Assembly: GCA_947095585.1 (NCBI GenBank)
Contig: OX352765.1
Span: 23,714,254-23,778,253 of the forward strand
Direction: 5' to 3'
DNA: 64,000 nt
Source of the DNA: Nephrocerus scutellatus
Taxonomy: Eukaryota; Arthropoda; Insecta; Diptera; Pipunculidae
Notes under the pieces: generated by a model
What the model saw: the letters and a program-made list of their open reading frames with translations, nothing else
Databases searched by the model: none
What the model was told of the DNA's origin: nothing
Part shown: piece after piece, positions 1-10,885 of the stretch
How positions within the stretch are numbered: position 1 is the stretch's first letter
How the letters are laid out: every line of letters starts with the position of its first letter
Position numbers and translations under genes: made by a program

Positions 1-1257
1 TTTGGAAGTCCTGTATTCCGCCCATTAAATGTAAGATGTTACCGGATTTACCAGACCAGACACATGGCAATTGTACTTTAGTTCGCAGGGCACGATTTCT
101 AAATATAGGGCGGAGTAAGTTATAGCGGTAGATTTTCGAGAAAATATCTTTGGGTAGCAATTGCCTTTCCTTTTATTGATTCTGTAACTCAGAGTTGGTA
201 GCAACGAGTTTTCTAAACCTTCGCTGCCGTTCGCATAATTTACGTTGTGGTGGATAGCGGTTGAGCATAAAAAACACAACTTTAATTTATTTGGGATAGA
301 TAGCTTTATTAATTCACAATTCGACTAATGGTAAACGCGACTCCAACACTTCTGCCGCTGTCATGTACAGGTAGATACCTCCGTTCGTCACGTAGTAATC
401 GGACGATTTCGCAATCAATTTACTTGCAATTGCAAGTTCTTGTGAATTCCGTTCATGTTGCAGATATTAGGTCTGCGTTTTTGTCTACCTTGTGCAATTT
501 GCATCCGGTGATTTCTTCAATAAACTTGTCGACGTCGTCTTGAGGTCGATGAACAGATGTAACCTTACGCGCCTGTTGAGACTGATCAGTAGAAGGTTTA
601 TATTTATGCGTTGTTTCATAAGTGAGTATATAGGAACGTCTACATCACAACCGCCATAAACCTGGCAAAAAAGGGTAGGCTGTGTCGGATACATGGCCGC
701 GGGTTTTGAGCATGACAACGTCTGCCCGGGACGAAAGAAAAGAAAACGAAGATTTTCTTGTCTGTGGGATGGATCCACGGACGGACATCTTAAAATCTCA
801 AATTGACATAGTTTCCAAAACTCCTGACCCTAATGACAATATCCCAGAATTGGAAATAGTTTTACTTACAATAAGAAAAGTAAATATATAATAAATAACT
901 AAATAATGTATAGTTATATATAAATTAAATATAATTATAGAAAACGAGGCATAAAATAGTGACATAACAGTGTCTCATAACAGTGGGAGATAAAAGTGTG
1001 ACTTAATATGGAACATTTAACATTTAACTTTTTTATTGTGTACCCCTTAAACCTTGTTGTGAGACGTTGTCGCGTCAAAACTGCCTCCTCTTGATTTTCA
1101 AAGTACAAAACAGTAGTGAGCACTCCTTACAACCCGATTCCTATTGGGTTACTTCGTGTCACATAACAAAATTCAAAATTAATTCTCTCTGTAGCGAACA
1201 AGAATCAAACTAAAAGCAGTAAAATAACCCGCTGTATTTCATCTTACTTAATACATA
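1..1257. other. AT-rich DNA, no gene recognised
   Basis: No reading frame here resembles a family I know. On the minus strand between about 545 and 330 there is a short stretch that reads like protein (it includes DDVDKFIEEITGCKLHK) but it breaks into stops and frameshifts. It may be a remnant of an unidentified mobile or host gene. The rest is AT-rich and featureless. Confidence 0.4.
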
Positions 1258-1283
1258 GGGTAACGGTTCTAGTCGTCGGCCAC
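1258..1283 (+). repeat. left terminal inverted repeat of pogo/Tigger-like element
   Basis: Begins GGGTAACGG and ends GTCGGCCAC. It matches the reverse complement of 2768-2793 at 23 of 26 positions and is preceded by TA. Confidence 0.88.
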
Positions 1284-2767
1284 CTAACTTTTTTTAACTT
1301 TGCTCTTCTCCAGTTACTAAAGTATTTGATGAAAAAAGTTCACTGAATGCCGAAACAACACCTAGAGTGTAACGTTCAAAAGCGAGATTGTTGATATGGC
1401 ATTTTCCTCCTCTTCATTGTCAGGCCTTTCTTCTGGGATGGAGTCTGGTACTACTTGTATTTATTCTTCTGAGGTGTGGGTTAACTCCTTTTGAGGAATG
1501 ATTTCCTTCGGATCGCCTATTGTCTCTGCTGTCAAATGAGGTTGAACTTTTGGAACATTAGATGAACTTTCCGGGTTGCGGGCCAAATCTTCTGTAAATT
1601 TTTCTTCTCGAAAGCCTACTAGATCTCCCGGCAAATGCGAGCTTGCTCTCCTAAAATATTGGATGGCTCATCCATGATGCGGGCCAATTCTTCGTCAGAT
1701 ATGTTTTTGGAGAGCAAAATTATACATTTGGTATGGTTCATTTATAGCTTTAACTATGTCCATCAGGATGCAGTCGGCATTCTTGAAATTTTGAGGAAAA
1801 CTCCAAAATAACCTCAGCAGCAATTTTATACCTATCAGAGAAACACCTTTCAGACTGAATGCTACTACAATAAAGTACTTTTTACACACACCTGGAATAA
1901 TCCACAGTATTTGGATCTAATGGGAGCATGCCACACTTACGGAATCCGTTTTTAATTGTCTCATTTATATTTTTACTACCGAGAAGCGCTTTTTTCCAAC
2001 AGAGGACAAAATCATTTCTTAGTAAGAATAACACCAGGATTCTCTTTTTGCCAGAAATGTTTATTTGTTTGTTTCCAAGTAGACTTTAAAGGCTTGAACA
2101 TATGCTAACATCGGCAGGTTGCATAATATGAGTGGTATTCGGTGGCAAAGCATAGAGTATAAGGTTTTTCTCACTGTACTTTATAACAAGCCGTTTGACA
2201 TTTTCCTGTTCAAACTACTTATTGACACAATTAGCCACGTATTCAAAAAACGTCTTACTCTTCATCCACGCACTTTCGGCTCGACCCAAAAACCATTGTT
2301 CTGGTGGTCTACGATATGGAAAAATTACAATGGGAGCAAGCATCTTTCCATCCGCAGAAAAACAATAAGAACAGTGTTCGTGTCATTTTCGTGAGCAGTA
2401 TACTTATTTCATATACATTTTTGTATCCTTTCGGTGCAATAACATTGCCTGTGTTTATGCAAAAACAAAATTTAGTTTCATCCCCATTTAGTATCCGAAA
2501 CGGAACTCGCATCATATCTTCGTGTCTGTATTCTTAAGATATTCAGTGAGCTCCACCTTCGTATAGATTCCTCAGAAATATTCGCTCGGGCTTTGCTCAT
2601 TCGTTCAGCTTCCCTACTTGAAGCAAGTACAGGATTTTTTGCGCACTGATTGATGTGTATCTACCAGCTGCTGTATGAGCGTAATAATATTAAATAGATG
2701 GTATCTGCGTCTTCACATTAAAAAAAATTACTAACTGCATTTATATTACATATAGAAAAGTATTAAA

Positions 2768-2793
2768 GTGGCCGACCACTAGTGCCGTTACCC
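2768..2793 (-). repeat. right terminal inverted repeat of pogo/Tigger-like element
   Basis: Read on the minus strand it begins GGGTAACGG, contains CACTAGTG and ends GTCGGCCAC. It pairs with 1258-1283 and is followed on the plus strand by the TA target duplication. Confidence 0.88.
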
Positions 2794-2795
2794 TA

Positions 2796-5215
2796 CGAAA
2801 ATGGGTAAATCTTAAATTCGAAAATTTATATGATTACTACTCTTCCTCTTGATATGTAAAAGAAAGTAAAAGAAAAAGTAGATAGATCATAAGGAATCAG
2901 AAATGAAAGATCCAATGACGCGTAGGATACATTTATTTTTACTCTTACAAACCTATACTATTATACTTTTTAACCCCTGACGTCATACACATGTGAATCG
3001 ACGACAAAGTAAAATGCAAATGTGAATGTCCGTGGCAAGACATACACTCACAGCAAGGAATTTTTGCCTTCCATGAAGAAAAAAAACGGCATCAGTTATA
3101 TTTTTTAACAAAAATCTGAGTTTAAAAAAATATTCTCTTAACCTTTTTCCATTTATTTTATGTTTAGACATAACAGACGCAAAATGCATTTTCATTAATT
3201 TTCATCTATAGCGATGCATTAGAACGACCCTGTACTCTTTGTATCTACTCACCATTTTTTTTTGTCATTGAAACGCCAAATCTCCCGCTGAATAGAAATT
3301 CCTCTTACCATCCGTAGTACACTATATAAACAAACGGAATTTTTCGGAACTAAGCGAAAAAATACTACAATTGCAAAGGTACGCAAATCAAGCCAACCAC
3401 ATCACCATCCCAGACCAATTACCCAGCATAAAAAACTTCTATGCGAAATCCCTGTTAGTTCGTACCGCCTCGGCGCGACGCGGCCATTGCAGATTTTGAA
3501 ATTCGATACTGATTGCCCCTCCGTCTGTCGTCAATCGACGGAGACACCTAAATGCAGACCGTAACCAGTTGCTCAGTGAATTCCAAAGGTTGTGTTAGTT
3601 GCATTGAAGCGCACTCAAGCGGCAGACCCATGCACTATCCACGATTTGCAAGTGCTGTGCACATTGGTAAACAGTAGGTTTGCTGTTGCTGCTAAAGTGG
3701 AGTCAGTCAACCAACGAGAGGGTTCCAATTTGTCATCCAATTTTCTGCATTGCGGTGCACATTTTGTGTTTGGCGCTGACGCGATGGGTGCCCTGGATGA
3801 TGTGCAGACGCGCCGATGCATTTGCCATTACATTCCAGTATTCCAGTGGGGAAAGTCGAGGAATATCCATTTGCTCGTGGTGCTCAATTGTGGAACCTCT
3901 GTGTAACCCCTAATTTCTGGTTGCTATGTGTGACGTTTTAAAAGCTTTCTTCGTCTCTTCGTGAATAGGAACACCTACTAGTCCTAACTAACACAAGAGG
4001 AATGGGGTCATGCGCTGTGAAATGACTTCAAAGTTTGTTCAAAAACAAACAAACATTTTGGTATTTTTTGATGTGTTGTGCTACACTGGGCAACAAATAT
4101 TTATTGTGAATTAACTGGAAAGTTGGCAATAATTCGCAATAAACTATAATAAACAGTAAACTCTCAATTTACTATCCACAATTATACACTTTTGCTCAAA
4201 ATTAGACAAACGCAATGAAAATTTTATTCTGATAGGAAATTATTTACTAACGTCATGTTTTTTGAATAAAAAATTTATTTCACGGTTTACATGTGGTAAG
4301 TAACAGGAAGTACATGATACATGTCAACCACTAAATTACAGTCAATTGACATTTGGTCATAAAATGCGTTCGAGTAAATTTGTTTTTTTATATTTTTTAG
4401 GATATGTGTGTTTGTCTTTCTAGCGTAAAAAAAGAAAGCACAAAAAAAAGTTGGGCATAAATAGGCTAAGAACCTTAATTTTTTAAATTCATGTTGGCAC
4501 ATTTTTTTAACCGCGAACCGGAAACAAGACACTTGTTCTTTAAAAATGAAGGCATAACAGAGGTGATACATTTGTGGCCATTTATGCCTTCAGAAACAGT
4601 TTTGCAACGGCAACTAATGTTAGTAGCCGACTTCTGTAAGTTCGCGATATGTTTAAATAATTACCATCTCTACCACACGTCGTAGACAAGCGCGTGCTAA
4701 TAAGTTTCCCTGATTCACGGAAATAAGTCTAAAAGTTCATTGAAGAGTTCAGTTTTTGCCTAAAATTTACAGATCATTATATGAACGATAAGCTCAATGC
4801 AACATTCGGTTCCAATGGTGGCTTATGTAGAAGGTTCAGTAATTGTCTGGGTTGGTATATGTTTGTAGAGCACGTATGGAGTTATACATATTTGAAAGTG
4901 GGTCCTTAACCGTAGAGCGGATGTGAATGGGACATTTAAGAATTTAATTTTTAATTTTTAAATTTATTGGTGCATTTTGCCCATAAGCAGGGTCCAAACT
5001 TTGCATACAGAGCAGACCATTCCTACAAGACATGCGAGAGCTTTCTTAATACAGGATCATTAAACTGATCTTGCACTTTCATTTTACTGGTTGGATTTAA
5101 AAACCATTTATGTGACGAGGACTCCCGATTTTCTTCTGATGCATGATAACCCTCGTTCTTCATTGCAAATATGTTTTTTTAGTACCTTCGCGAGGTTAAA
5201 CAGATCATTCTTAGC
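2796..5215. other. AT-rich DNA, no gene recognised
   Basis: The only sizeable frame (3592-3906, plus) has no recognisable domain, and the antisense and a second plus frame over the same bases are equally open, so it is not supported as a gene. The stretch from 3400 to 3900 is more GC-rich than its surroundings and may be an old exon or repeat. The rest is simple AT-rich sequence. Confidence 0.35.
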
Positions 5216-5345
5216 TGTCCATCATGTTCCCCTCATCTGATTCCCAGAGAGCATGTTTGGGATATGCTTGGAAGACGATTCGAGCGAAGATATTCAAATG
5301 CTTTCATAAGGTTGTGTTGTTCGAAGAGTGGGAAGTATACCCACG
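5216..5345 (+). mobile_element. Tc1-like (IS630/Tc1/mariner) transposase C-terminal scrap
   Basis: A frame starting near 5225 reads SPHLIPREHVWDMLGRRFER. This matches the block around the last catalytic acidic residue of Tc1-type transposases (pattern SPDLxPIEHVWDxLGRR), with D changed to H in SPD and the later E kept. Nothing before or after aligns, so this is a roughly 40-codon relic. It is too short to assign a family. Confidence 0.6.
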
Positions 5346-8013
5346 AGACTTAAATTGATAATATGAGTAAGATGTGGAATTATACCAACCATACCAGATA
5401 CTTACTCATCTTTTCCTCAGTGAGCTTTCAAGGTTTACTCATTTATTTATTTAATATTGAATTAATACAATTACTTATTTATTCAGGCTTTTGTGCTTTT
5501 CTAAATTTAGTTTTTTAATTAAAAGTATTAATAAGTTTTTTAAGAGCCTTTATTTTTCTTAAATGAATGTAAAATTAATTATAATATTTATTCTGATTAA
5601 AAAAATAAATATGCATCGAATACAGTAATGGCGAAGATCCATATTTATTGTTGCTTATAACCAAAAGTTGCAATATAAATTTATATTTTTGTAAAAACTA
5701 AAAAAACTAAAACTAAAAAATCTACGCGACTATTTTTAATTTTCTTTTTTTTTTTTCTTTAAATTTCTTTTGCACCTTTCTCATATTTCTCATAAGTGCT
5801 ATATTTTTTTTTAGATATTTGCAAAAACTGAAAAAACTGTCCATGTAAGCTGCCACTTCCGATTGCCCGATTTCCGTAAAAAAAAAACTGGGAGCTCTCA
5901 TTTTATTTAAATATGAATTTTCATCCCCATCAATTCAAATGTATGGGCTGTAGAGTGGACATAGACAGACAGTGATTTTTTATTTTTAACTCTTTCTGAC
6001 TCCGGAGATACGGAAATGGATAAATCTTCAAAAAAAAAAATGTATGGTTACTATACTTCCTTTTACTATCTATGTAAATGCAATCCCTAATTTTATAATC
6101 ACATTTTTCGAAATGACGAAAAAATTCAGAACTACAAAATTAAAATCCCAATCAGAAAAAACTCGCATTCCAAAATTTTGATTTTTTTGTTCACAAAAAA
6201 AACTTTATCCTTATCAATATCGTTGCGACAAATTTGGAATATTGAATATCAGAATTTACAGATTACGGATTATAAAGTGTGATATTTTTAATTTTGGGAT
6301 TATATAATTCTGGACAACTAAGCCAACCCAAGCTTAATATGTATATCGGTAGTAGTTGGAATTTGTTAGATCACATCACAGCAATTCGCTATTCTGTAGA
6401 TGAATTAGAACTGTTTAGCGATAGCACACTGTTCTCTGTCTCTGGGAACTGTAAAAGTCAAAGTCACATAAAATATTCCAAAGCTTCCAGCGCTCTGCAA
6501 TCTATTACAAAATCGTTAAGTATGAAAAAAACATCACACAAGAAAATTCCCATTATTATTTTAAATGCAATAAACTCTTGATATTCTGGTAACGCCTTCT
6601 GAGAGATTTTGAAATATACTCCCCAACCGATCGTAATCATTATTAGTTAATTTTTAGAAGAGTCTAGATATAGCACTACATTCAGCAAATATATTTCTCT
6701 CTCTCTCGATAATAGTTATTTCTGTTCTTACTGTTTATTTTTCATTTCCTACGTCAGCTTACATTTCCCCTCTTCACGCACACTTCGAAAACCAACACAA
6801 CTTATTTATCGCACATTTCTTTTATACACTCATTCGAACCCCGTCTTCTCACACTCTCTGTTTCGTTGAGTCGCACTTATTTTCTCTTTCATTCTTAAAT
6901 CATTGCCTGCTTGCTGCTACGAGCAATTTTGTATTCCTTTTCAATCGAATTCAGTCTCTTGTGGTGCACGTTGCTATGATTTCCATGCGGATGGACCAAA
7001 TACCGAGCCGTGAAGAAGCAACTACTGAGTATGAATACTGATGTTGATGTGCGGTGTTCCTGCTTTGCGATTAGGTGGTAACAGCTTTTCCATAATTCAA
7101 ATGTTAGTTGTTGTTATTGTCGCAATCATGGAGAAGTCCTTTGCTGCAGTTTGTTAAGCAAATAAATGATTTTCTTATTGGCAACAATCACAACAAGGGA
7201 AAGATAATGATTTTAAAAATAAAATTAAATCTGCATCATTATTAAATTTATTTATTATAATTATAATTTATTATTTTGTATAATGAAATGGAAAATGGGA
7301 TCTGACTCTTGAGATTGCGATTTTTTAATAATAGATATTAATATTATTGCATGTAGGATTTGTGTTCCTCACTATCCCAAAAAGAATGCTTGGCTTGACA
7401 AGGAAGCAGAGGTACATCATGCTGGAAGAAATAAACTAAGAAAAAACATCTTTGTATGTATTATATACACCTATACTGTACACTCTTTAGTGAATTCAAG
7501 AATAGACGAGTTTCCTTTTTCAAGAAAAATTCAGCTTATTGGGCAGGCTATTTTTAAGAGCATTGTACGTACGGATAGTGGAATAGCAGATCTACTATAG
7601 AAATATTCTTATCTAGAAGTAATATCCGAAACTTTATGACGAACTGAAAGGCGTCCTTTCCCAAATTCGCACATCTCACAAGGAATGCTATATGCGGAGC
7701 ATTTATTTCTGAAAGTTAGCTTTTACAAAATCAAACTTGACCTCTGAAAATTCCTTGATCCCCAGGTAATTGCTAGGGTCACAATCGGACGACCCATTTA
7801 GAACCCCACACTTTTTTTTCTATGACATTTTTCGCTACGGCGATATCTTCAACTCACCCCAGACTACAGACGATGAACTCTAAATCCGGCACTGGTTGGT
7901 GGGAGCAAAAGGCTCCGAAATTATTGAATAAAATTGCTAAGAATAACTCTGCTAAATCCAGCACAATTCTTTAAGAAGAGTCATTATTCATTTTTGTTAG
8001 ATTTTATTAGAAA
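5346..8013. other. AT-rich DNA, no gene recognised
   Basis: From 5450 to 6280 the DNA is very AT-rich with homopolymer runs. From about 6690 to 7130 it is pyrimidine-rich with a short CT run (6695-6706). Between 7340 and 7990 there are scraps that look once-coding on the plus strand but match nothing I can name. No promoter, RNA or repeat could be supported. Confidence 0.35.
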
Positions 8014-8042
8014 CTAGCTCACCCGACAGTCGTTGTCCTGTC
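8014..8042 (-). other. Helitron-type 3' terminus (hairpin plus CTAG)
   Basis: Read on the minus strand: a GACA/TGTC short stem around a five-base loop, a seven-base spacer, and CTAG at 8017-8014, followed by host T. The stem is short, so this depends on the helicase upstream for support. Confidence 0.55.
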
Positions 8043-8094
8043 CAACTGTCAATACATTTGTTTGTGATCGTTTTGTGAAGTTGTGAAGAGCTAT

Positions 8095-8995
8095 TTGAGA
8101 AAAAGGTTCTCTAGGTGTTATTTTGGGGGTCTTTTGTAGGTCTTATGAAGGCCTTTTGGGGGTTTTTTAGTGGTCTTTTGCTGGTCTTTTGAAGGTAGTT
8201 TGAGGGTCTCTTGGGTCGTTTGGGTAGTATTTTAAGGATTTTGAAGGTTTTAATGATTCTTTCGATAGTCTTTCGTGGGTCTTTTAGGGGTCTTTTTGAA
8301 GTCTTTTCAGGGTCTTTTGGGGGTTTATTGGGAAGTATTTAATGCTTTTTTGTGGGGTCTTTTAAGGGTCTCTTTGGAGTCTTTTCAGGGTGTTTTGGGG
8401 GGTCTTTTGGAGTCTTCTAGGGGTCTTTTGGGGGCCTTTTGGGAAGTATTTTGAGGATCTTTTGAAGGCTTTTTGTGGGTCCTTTGATGATCTTTTGGGG
8501 GGTTTTAAATATTCTTTTATGATGCTTTTGTTTGCCCTTTGTGGGTCTTTTGGGGTCTTTTAGGGGTATTTTAGGGTCTCCTGGAAATCTTCTGGGAGTA
8601 TTTTCAGGGTCTTTTGAGGAGTATTTTTTTTGATCCCTTTTAGGGTCTTTCGAATGTATTTTTATGATTCTTTTGGGGGTTTTGGTAGTCTTTTAGGGGT
8701 CTTTTGGGGGGTCTTTTGAGGGGTCTTTTGAGGGTATTTTGGATTTTTTTTTGGGAAGTCTTCAATGATTTTTTGTGGGGTCTTTAATGATTCTTTTGAT
8801 GGTCTTTCGTGGGTCTTTTAGGGATCTTTTTGAAGTCTTTTCAGGGTCTTTTGGGGGTCATTGGTGTCTTATTGGGGTCTTTTGGGGGTCTTTTTTTGAT
8901 TCTTTTAAGTGTCCTTCGGAGGTAACTTTATGATTCTTTTGGGGGTTTTGAGTGTCTTTGGTGGGTCTTTTTGGGGTCTTTTAGGGGCATCATTT
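8095..8995 (+). repeat. degenerate GGGTCTTTTG array
   Basis: About 900 bp of imperfect repeats of a 10-12 bp unit, GGGTCTTTTG with variable spacer bases (for example GGGGTCTTTTGGGG, GTGGGTCTTTTAGG). A longer block starting TAATGATTCTTT at 8251 recurs at 8785, so segments of the array have themselves been duplicated. It sits between the Helitron helicase tail and the Helitron 3' end. Open frames through it are repeat artefacts. Confidence 0.9.
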
Positions 8996-9310
8996 TTCCC
9001 CACAACATAAAAGAAGTTTCACCTTAGCCGTAACGTTCACTTCAACCGAAAAAGTGTTTTGTTGTCTGGCGCGTAAACAAATACAGCTGATGGTTTTCCG
9101 ACACTGGAACAAGCGACATACAATTGATTATGCGAGAAGCACGGATTTTCAAGGTTAATGCAGCAAACACTCAATGATTGCCCTTGTGATTTGTTTATTG
9201 TAATTGCGAAAGCAGATCGCAACCGAAACCCTAAGTGCTTAAAGTCTAATGGCATGTCGGTCAGAATCATTGCGGGATGCGTTGACATATCACAGAAATA
9301 AGACCGTGCA

Positions 9311-10410
9311 CCGTGGGTCAGCTGTCAAATGACATTTGCGCACATAGAGCTAACTTTTGGAATCTATTGGAATAGAAATGAAATAACGACCTTTGTTGTC
9401 CAGATCAAGAATCAACACAAAAGTAAAAACAAATTTAATTTTATTTTAAATTAGGCTGGAATGCGTTTTTTTTGCAGATTTTTCATTTAACCGAAAATAT
9501 TCAATTGAGTTATTTCCTCAAAAAATATCCAATTTATCGCATTCCAAGTTTTCCTACACTCCTTTGTAATTTTCCCGAGTTTTATTTTGCTACAAATAGG
9601 TATATCCGGGAGCGTAACGAACAAAACAAAACAAAAAAAGAATCAACCAAATATGTCGTTCCCAACATCAGTAATGTGCATAAAAAATTATGATTTTTGA
9701 TGTTTATCCAAATTTTTCAACTCTTCTTTGTTTTTTGCTTTAATCATTCCAGTGTCTTTCTATCTTTTTTTCCCAGGACCATAGTGAACAAAAAAAACAC
9801 AAATCCATCGTTCAAATCGTGAGTTATAGTCGCGAGTACCTATATACAAAAATCCAATGAAAGACGCACTTTTAGTTTTTTCCGAATATTCCAACTTTCC
9901 GGGCAACTTTTCCAATTTTTCTTTCCGTATAAACCTTACTCAGACTATGACGAACAATTTAAAATAAAAACGAGTCAAATTGGTCCAGCCATTTTCACGT
10001 GATGCGGTTACCAACGAACAGCATTTCATTTATATAGGTAGGTATATGTATAGATATGGGTGGTCTATATATACCACTTACTCTACTACTACAATAGGTC
10101 ATGTCATGTTCGAGCTCTTAGTGACTTAGTTATTTGTCAGGAGCCTATCAATCTAAGTTTTCGTAGGAACCCCGCTTCCAGTTCTCGTTGCTTCCTCGCG
10201 GTCAGATATTCTAAGTAAATCTTTCTCCTAGAACGCTGCTCAGTTCAGAGTGACTTTTCCTGAGCGCCTCTAAAAAGTCTTGGTTTATGGGAAAGATGTC
10301 TTGACATATATCCACTTTACCTGTTTGCTTATTGTTAGCTTTACGCAGAGCGGTGCGGTGTATTTTTATTCCACGCTGCAATAAAAAAAACCATGGTAGA
10401 TTTCTAAAAG
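9311..10410. other. probable interspersed-repeat DNA, no gene
   Basis: From about 9440 to 10045 the sequence has the feel of an old interspersed repeat: it ends with a segment (9970-10040) containing GTCAAATTGGTCCAGCC and then a TATATAGGTAGG-like tail. I cannot classify it. 10046-10410 holds nothing I recognise. Confidence 0.35.
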
Positions 10411-10697
10411 TAGATGCTCTAGTGGTTAGTGCGTTGGTCTTCTAAGCAGGAGGTTTGAGATTCGTATCCAAAAACACCAAAAGTATTTTTCACGGTCCCA
10501 TCTCTCGAGAATTCCTGATAAAATTCTGAGAATAATAACATGTCACGGGAAGCTTCACAACTCGCTTTACAGATACGGCATTAAATTTTAGGTCCCTTTC
10601 ATTTGTGTGCAAAAATATAAGACGCACAACACGAGTGGTTGCGAGAAGTTAAGCCTTTGACCGAATCGGCTTGTCGCTCCAGAATATTATTATTACT
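10411..10697 (+). mobile_element. tRNA-derived SINE, copy 1
   Basis: The head resembles a tRNA: an A-box-like TAGTGGTTAGTGCG at 10420, an anticodon arm with loop CTTCTAA (an Arg-TCT-type arm), and a B-box-like AGATTCGTATCC near 10459. It does not fold into a complete tRNA because acceptor pairing and the 3' part are lost. The tRNA-like part is followed by a body of about 200 bp (containing CACGGTCCCATCTCTCGAGA and CACAACACGAGTGGTTGCG) and a short ATT-repeat tail at about 10684-10697. Head, body and tail recur in the same order at 60911-60652 on the other strand. No clear target duplication is visible. Confidence 0.78.
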
Positions 10698-10885
10698 TTT
10701 AATTCGAATTGGTGCCACAACCTTATTCGAAGGACAGCAACTGTGATCACAGACCAGCTGCAGCTGCAGAATTCGTGGCTCCTATTTGATATGCATTCTG
10801 GATAAAAGCGTCTTATAAAGAAGACTCCTCTGCTGCGATGAACACGCAATGATGACATATGTCATCTGCCTACTAAGCCAATATC

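Larger units (their letters stand above)
1258..2793 (-). mobile_element. pogo/Tigger-like DNA transposon, both ends present, transposase decayed
   Basis: Read on the minus strand from about 2650 to 1390, the sequence gives a broken DDE_1 (jerky/Tigger/pogo) transposase. Visible landmarks are SKARANISEESIRRW, then the first catalytic region RILNGDETKFCF followed by APKGYKNVYE, then PIVIFPYRRPPEQW, and the second catalytic-side block LPPNTTHIMQPADVS with FKPL after it. Several stops and frameshifts interrupt it, and the N-terminal helix-turn-helix part expected before residue-block SKAR is missing. The gene lies between 26-bp inverted ends flanked by TA on both sides (1256-1257 and 2794-2795), the target duplication of this superfamily. 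At 1536 bp it is shorter than I would expect of a full-length relative, which fits an internal deletion. It cannot make active transposase. Family assignment is firm; subfamily is not. Confidence 0.88.
8014..9310 (-). mobile_element. 3' end of a Helitron: helicase tail, repeat array, CTAG terminus
   Basis: On the minus strand 9288-9037 encodes the last 80 or so residues of a Pif1-type Helitron helicase. Landmarks are TDMPLDFKHLGFRLRSAFAI, then TINKSQGQSL, then LENPCFSHNQLYVACSSVGK and FVYAPDNKT, matching the SF1 helicase motifs V-VI region that ends Helitron RepHel proteins. Downstream on the same strand is a roughly 900-bp array of a CAAAAGACCC-like motif. The element then stops at a hairpin-like GACAACGACTGTC and, after seven bases, CTAG followed by T, which is how Helitron 3' ends look (hairpin, then CTRR before a T). 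The 5' part with the replication initiator is absent. Confidence 0.78.

Noticed and set aside
3592..3906. 104-codon plus frame as a gene
   Set aside because: Three overlapping frames on both strands are open, none with a recognisable domain, and there are no splice or start signals.
8095..8995. CRISPR-like array
   Set aside because: The units are 10-12 bp, degenerate, without distinct spacers, and lie in a eukaryotic Helitron tail.
10411..10480. A functional tRNA-Arg gene
   Set aside because: A and B boxes and an anticodon arm are present, but acceptor and T-arm pairing fail and the same segment occurs attached to a non-tRNA body at a second site. It is a SINE head.
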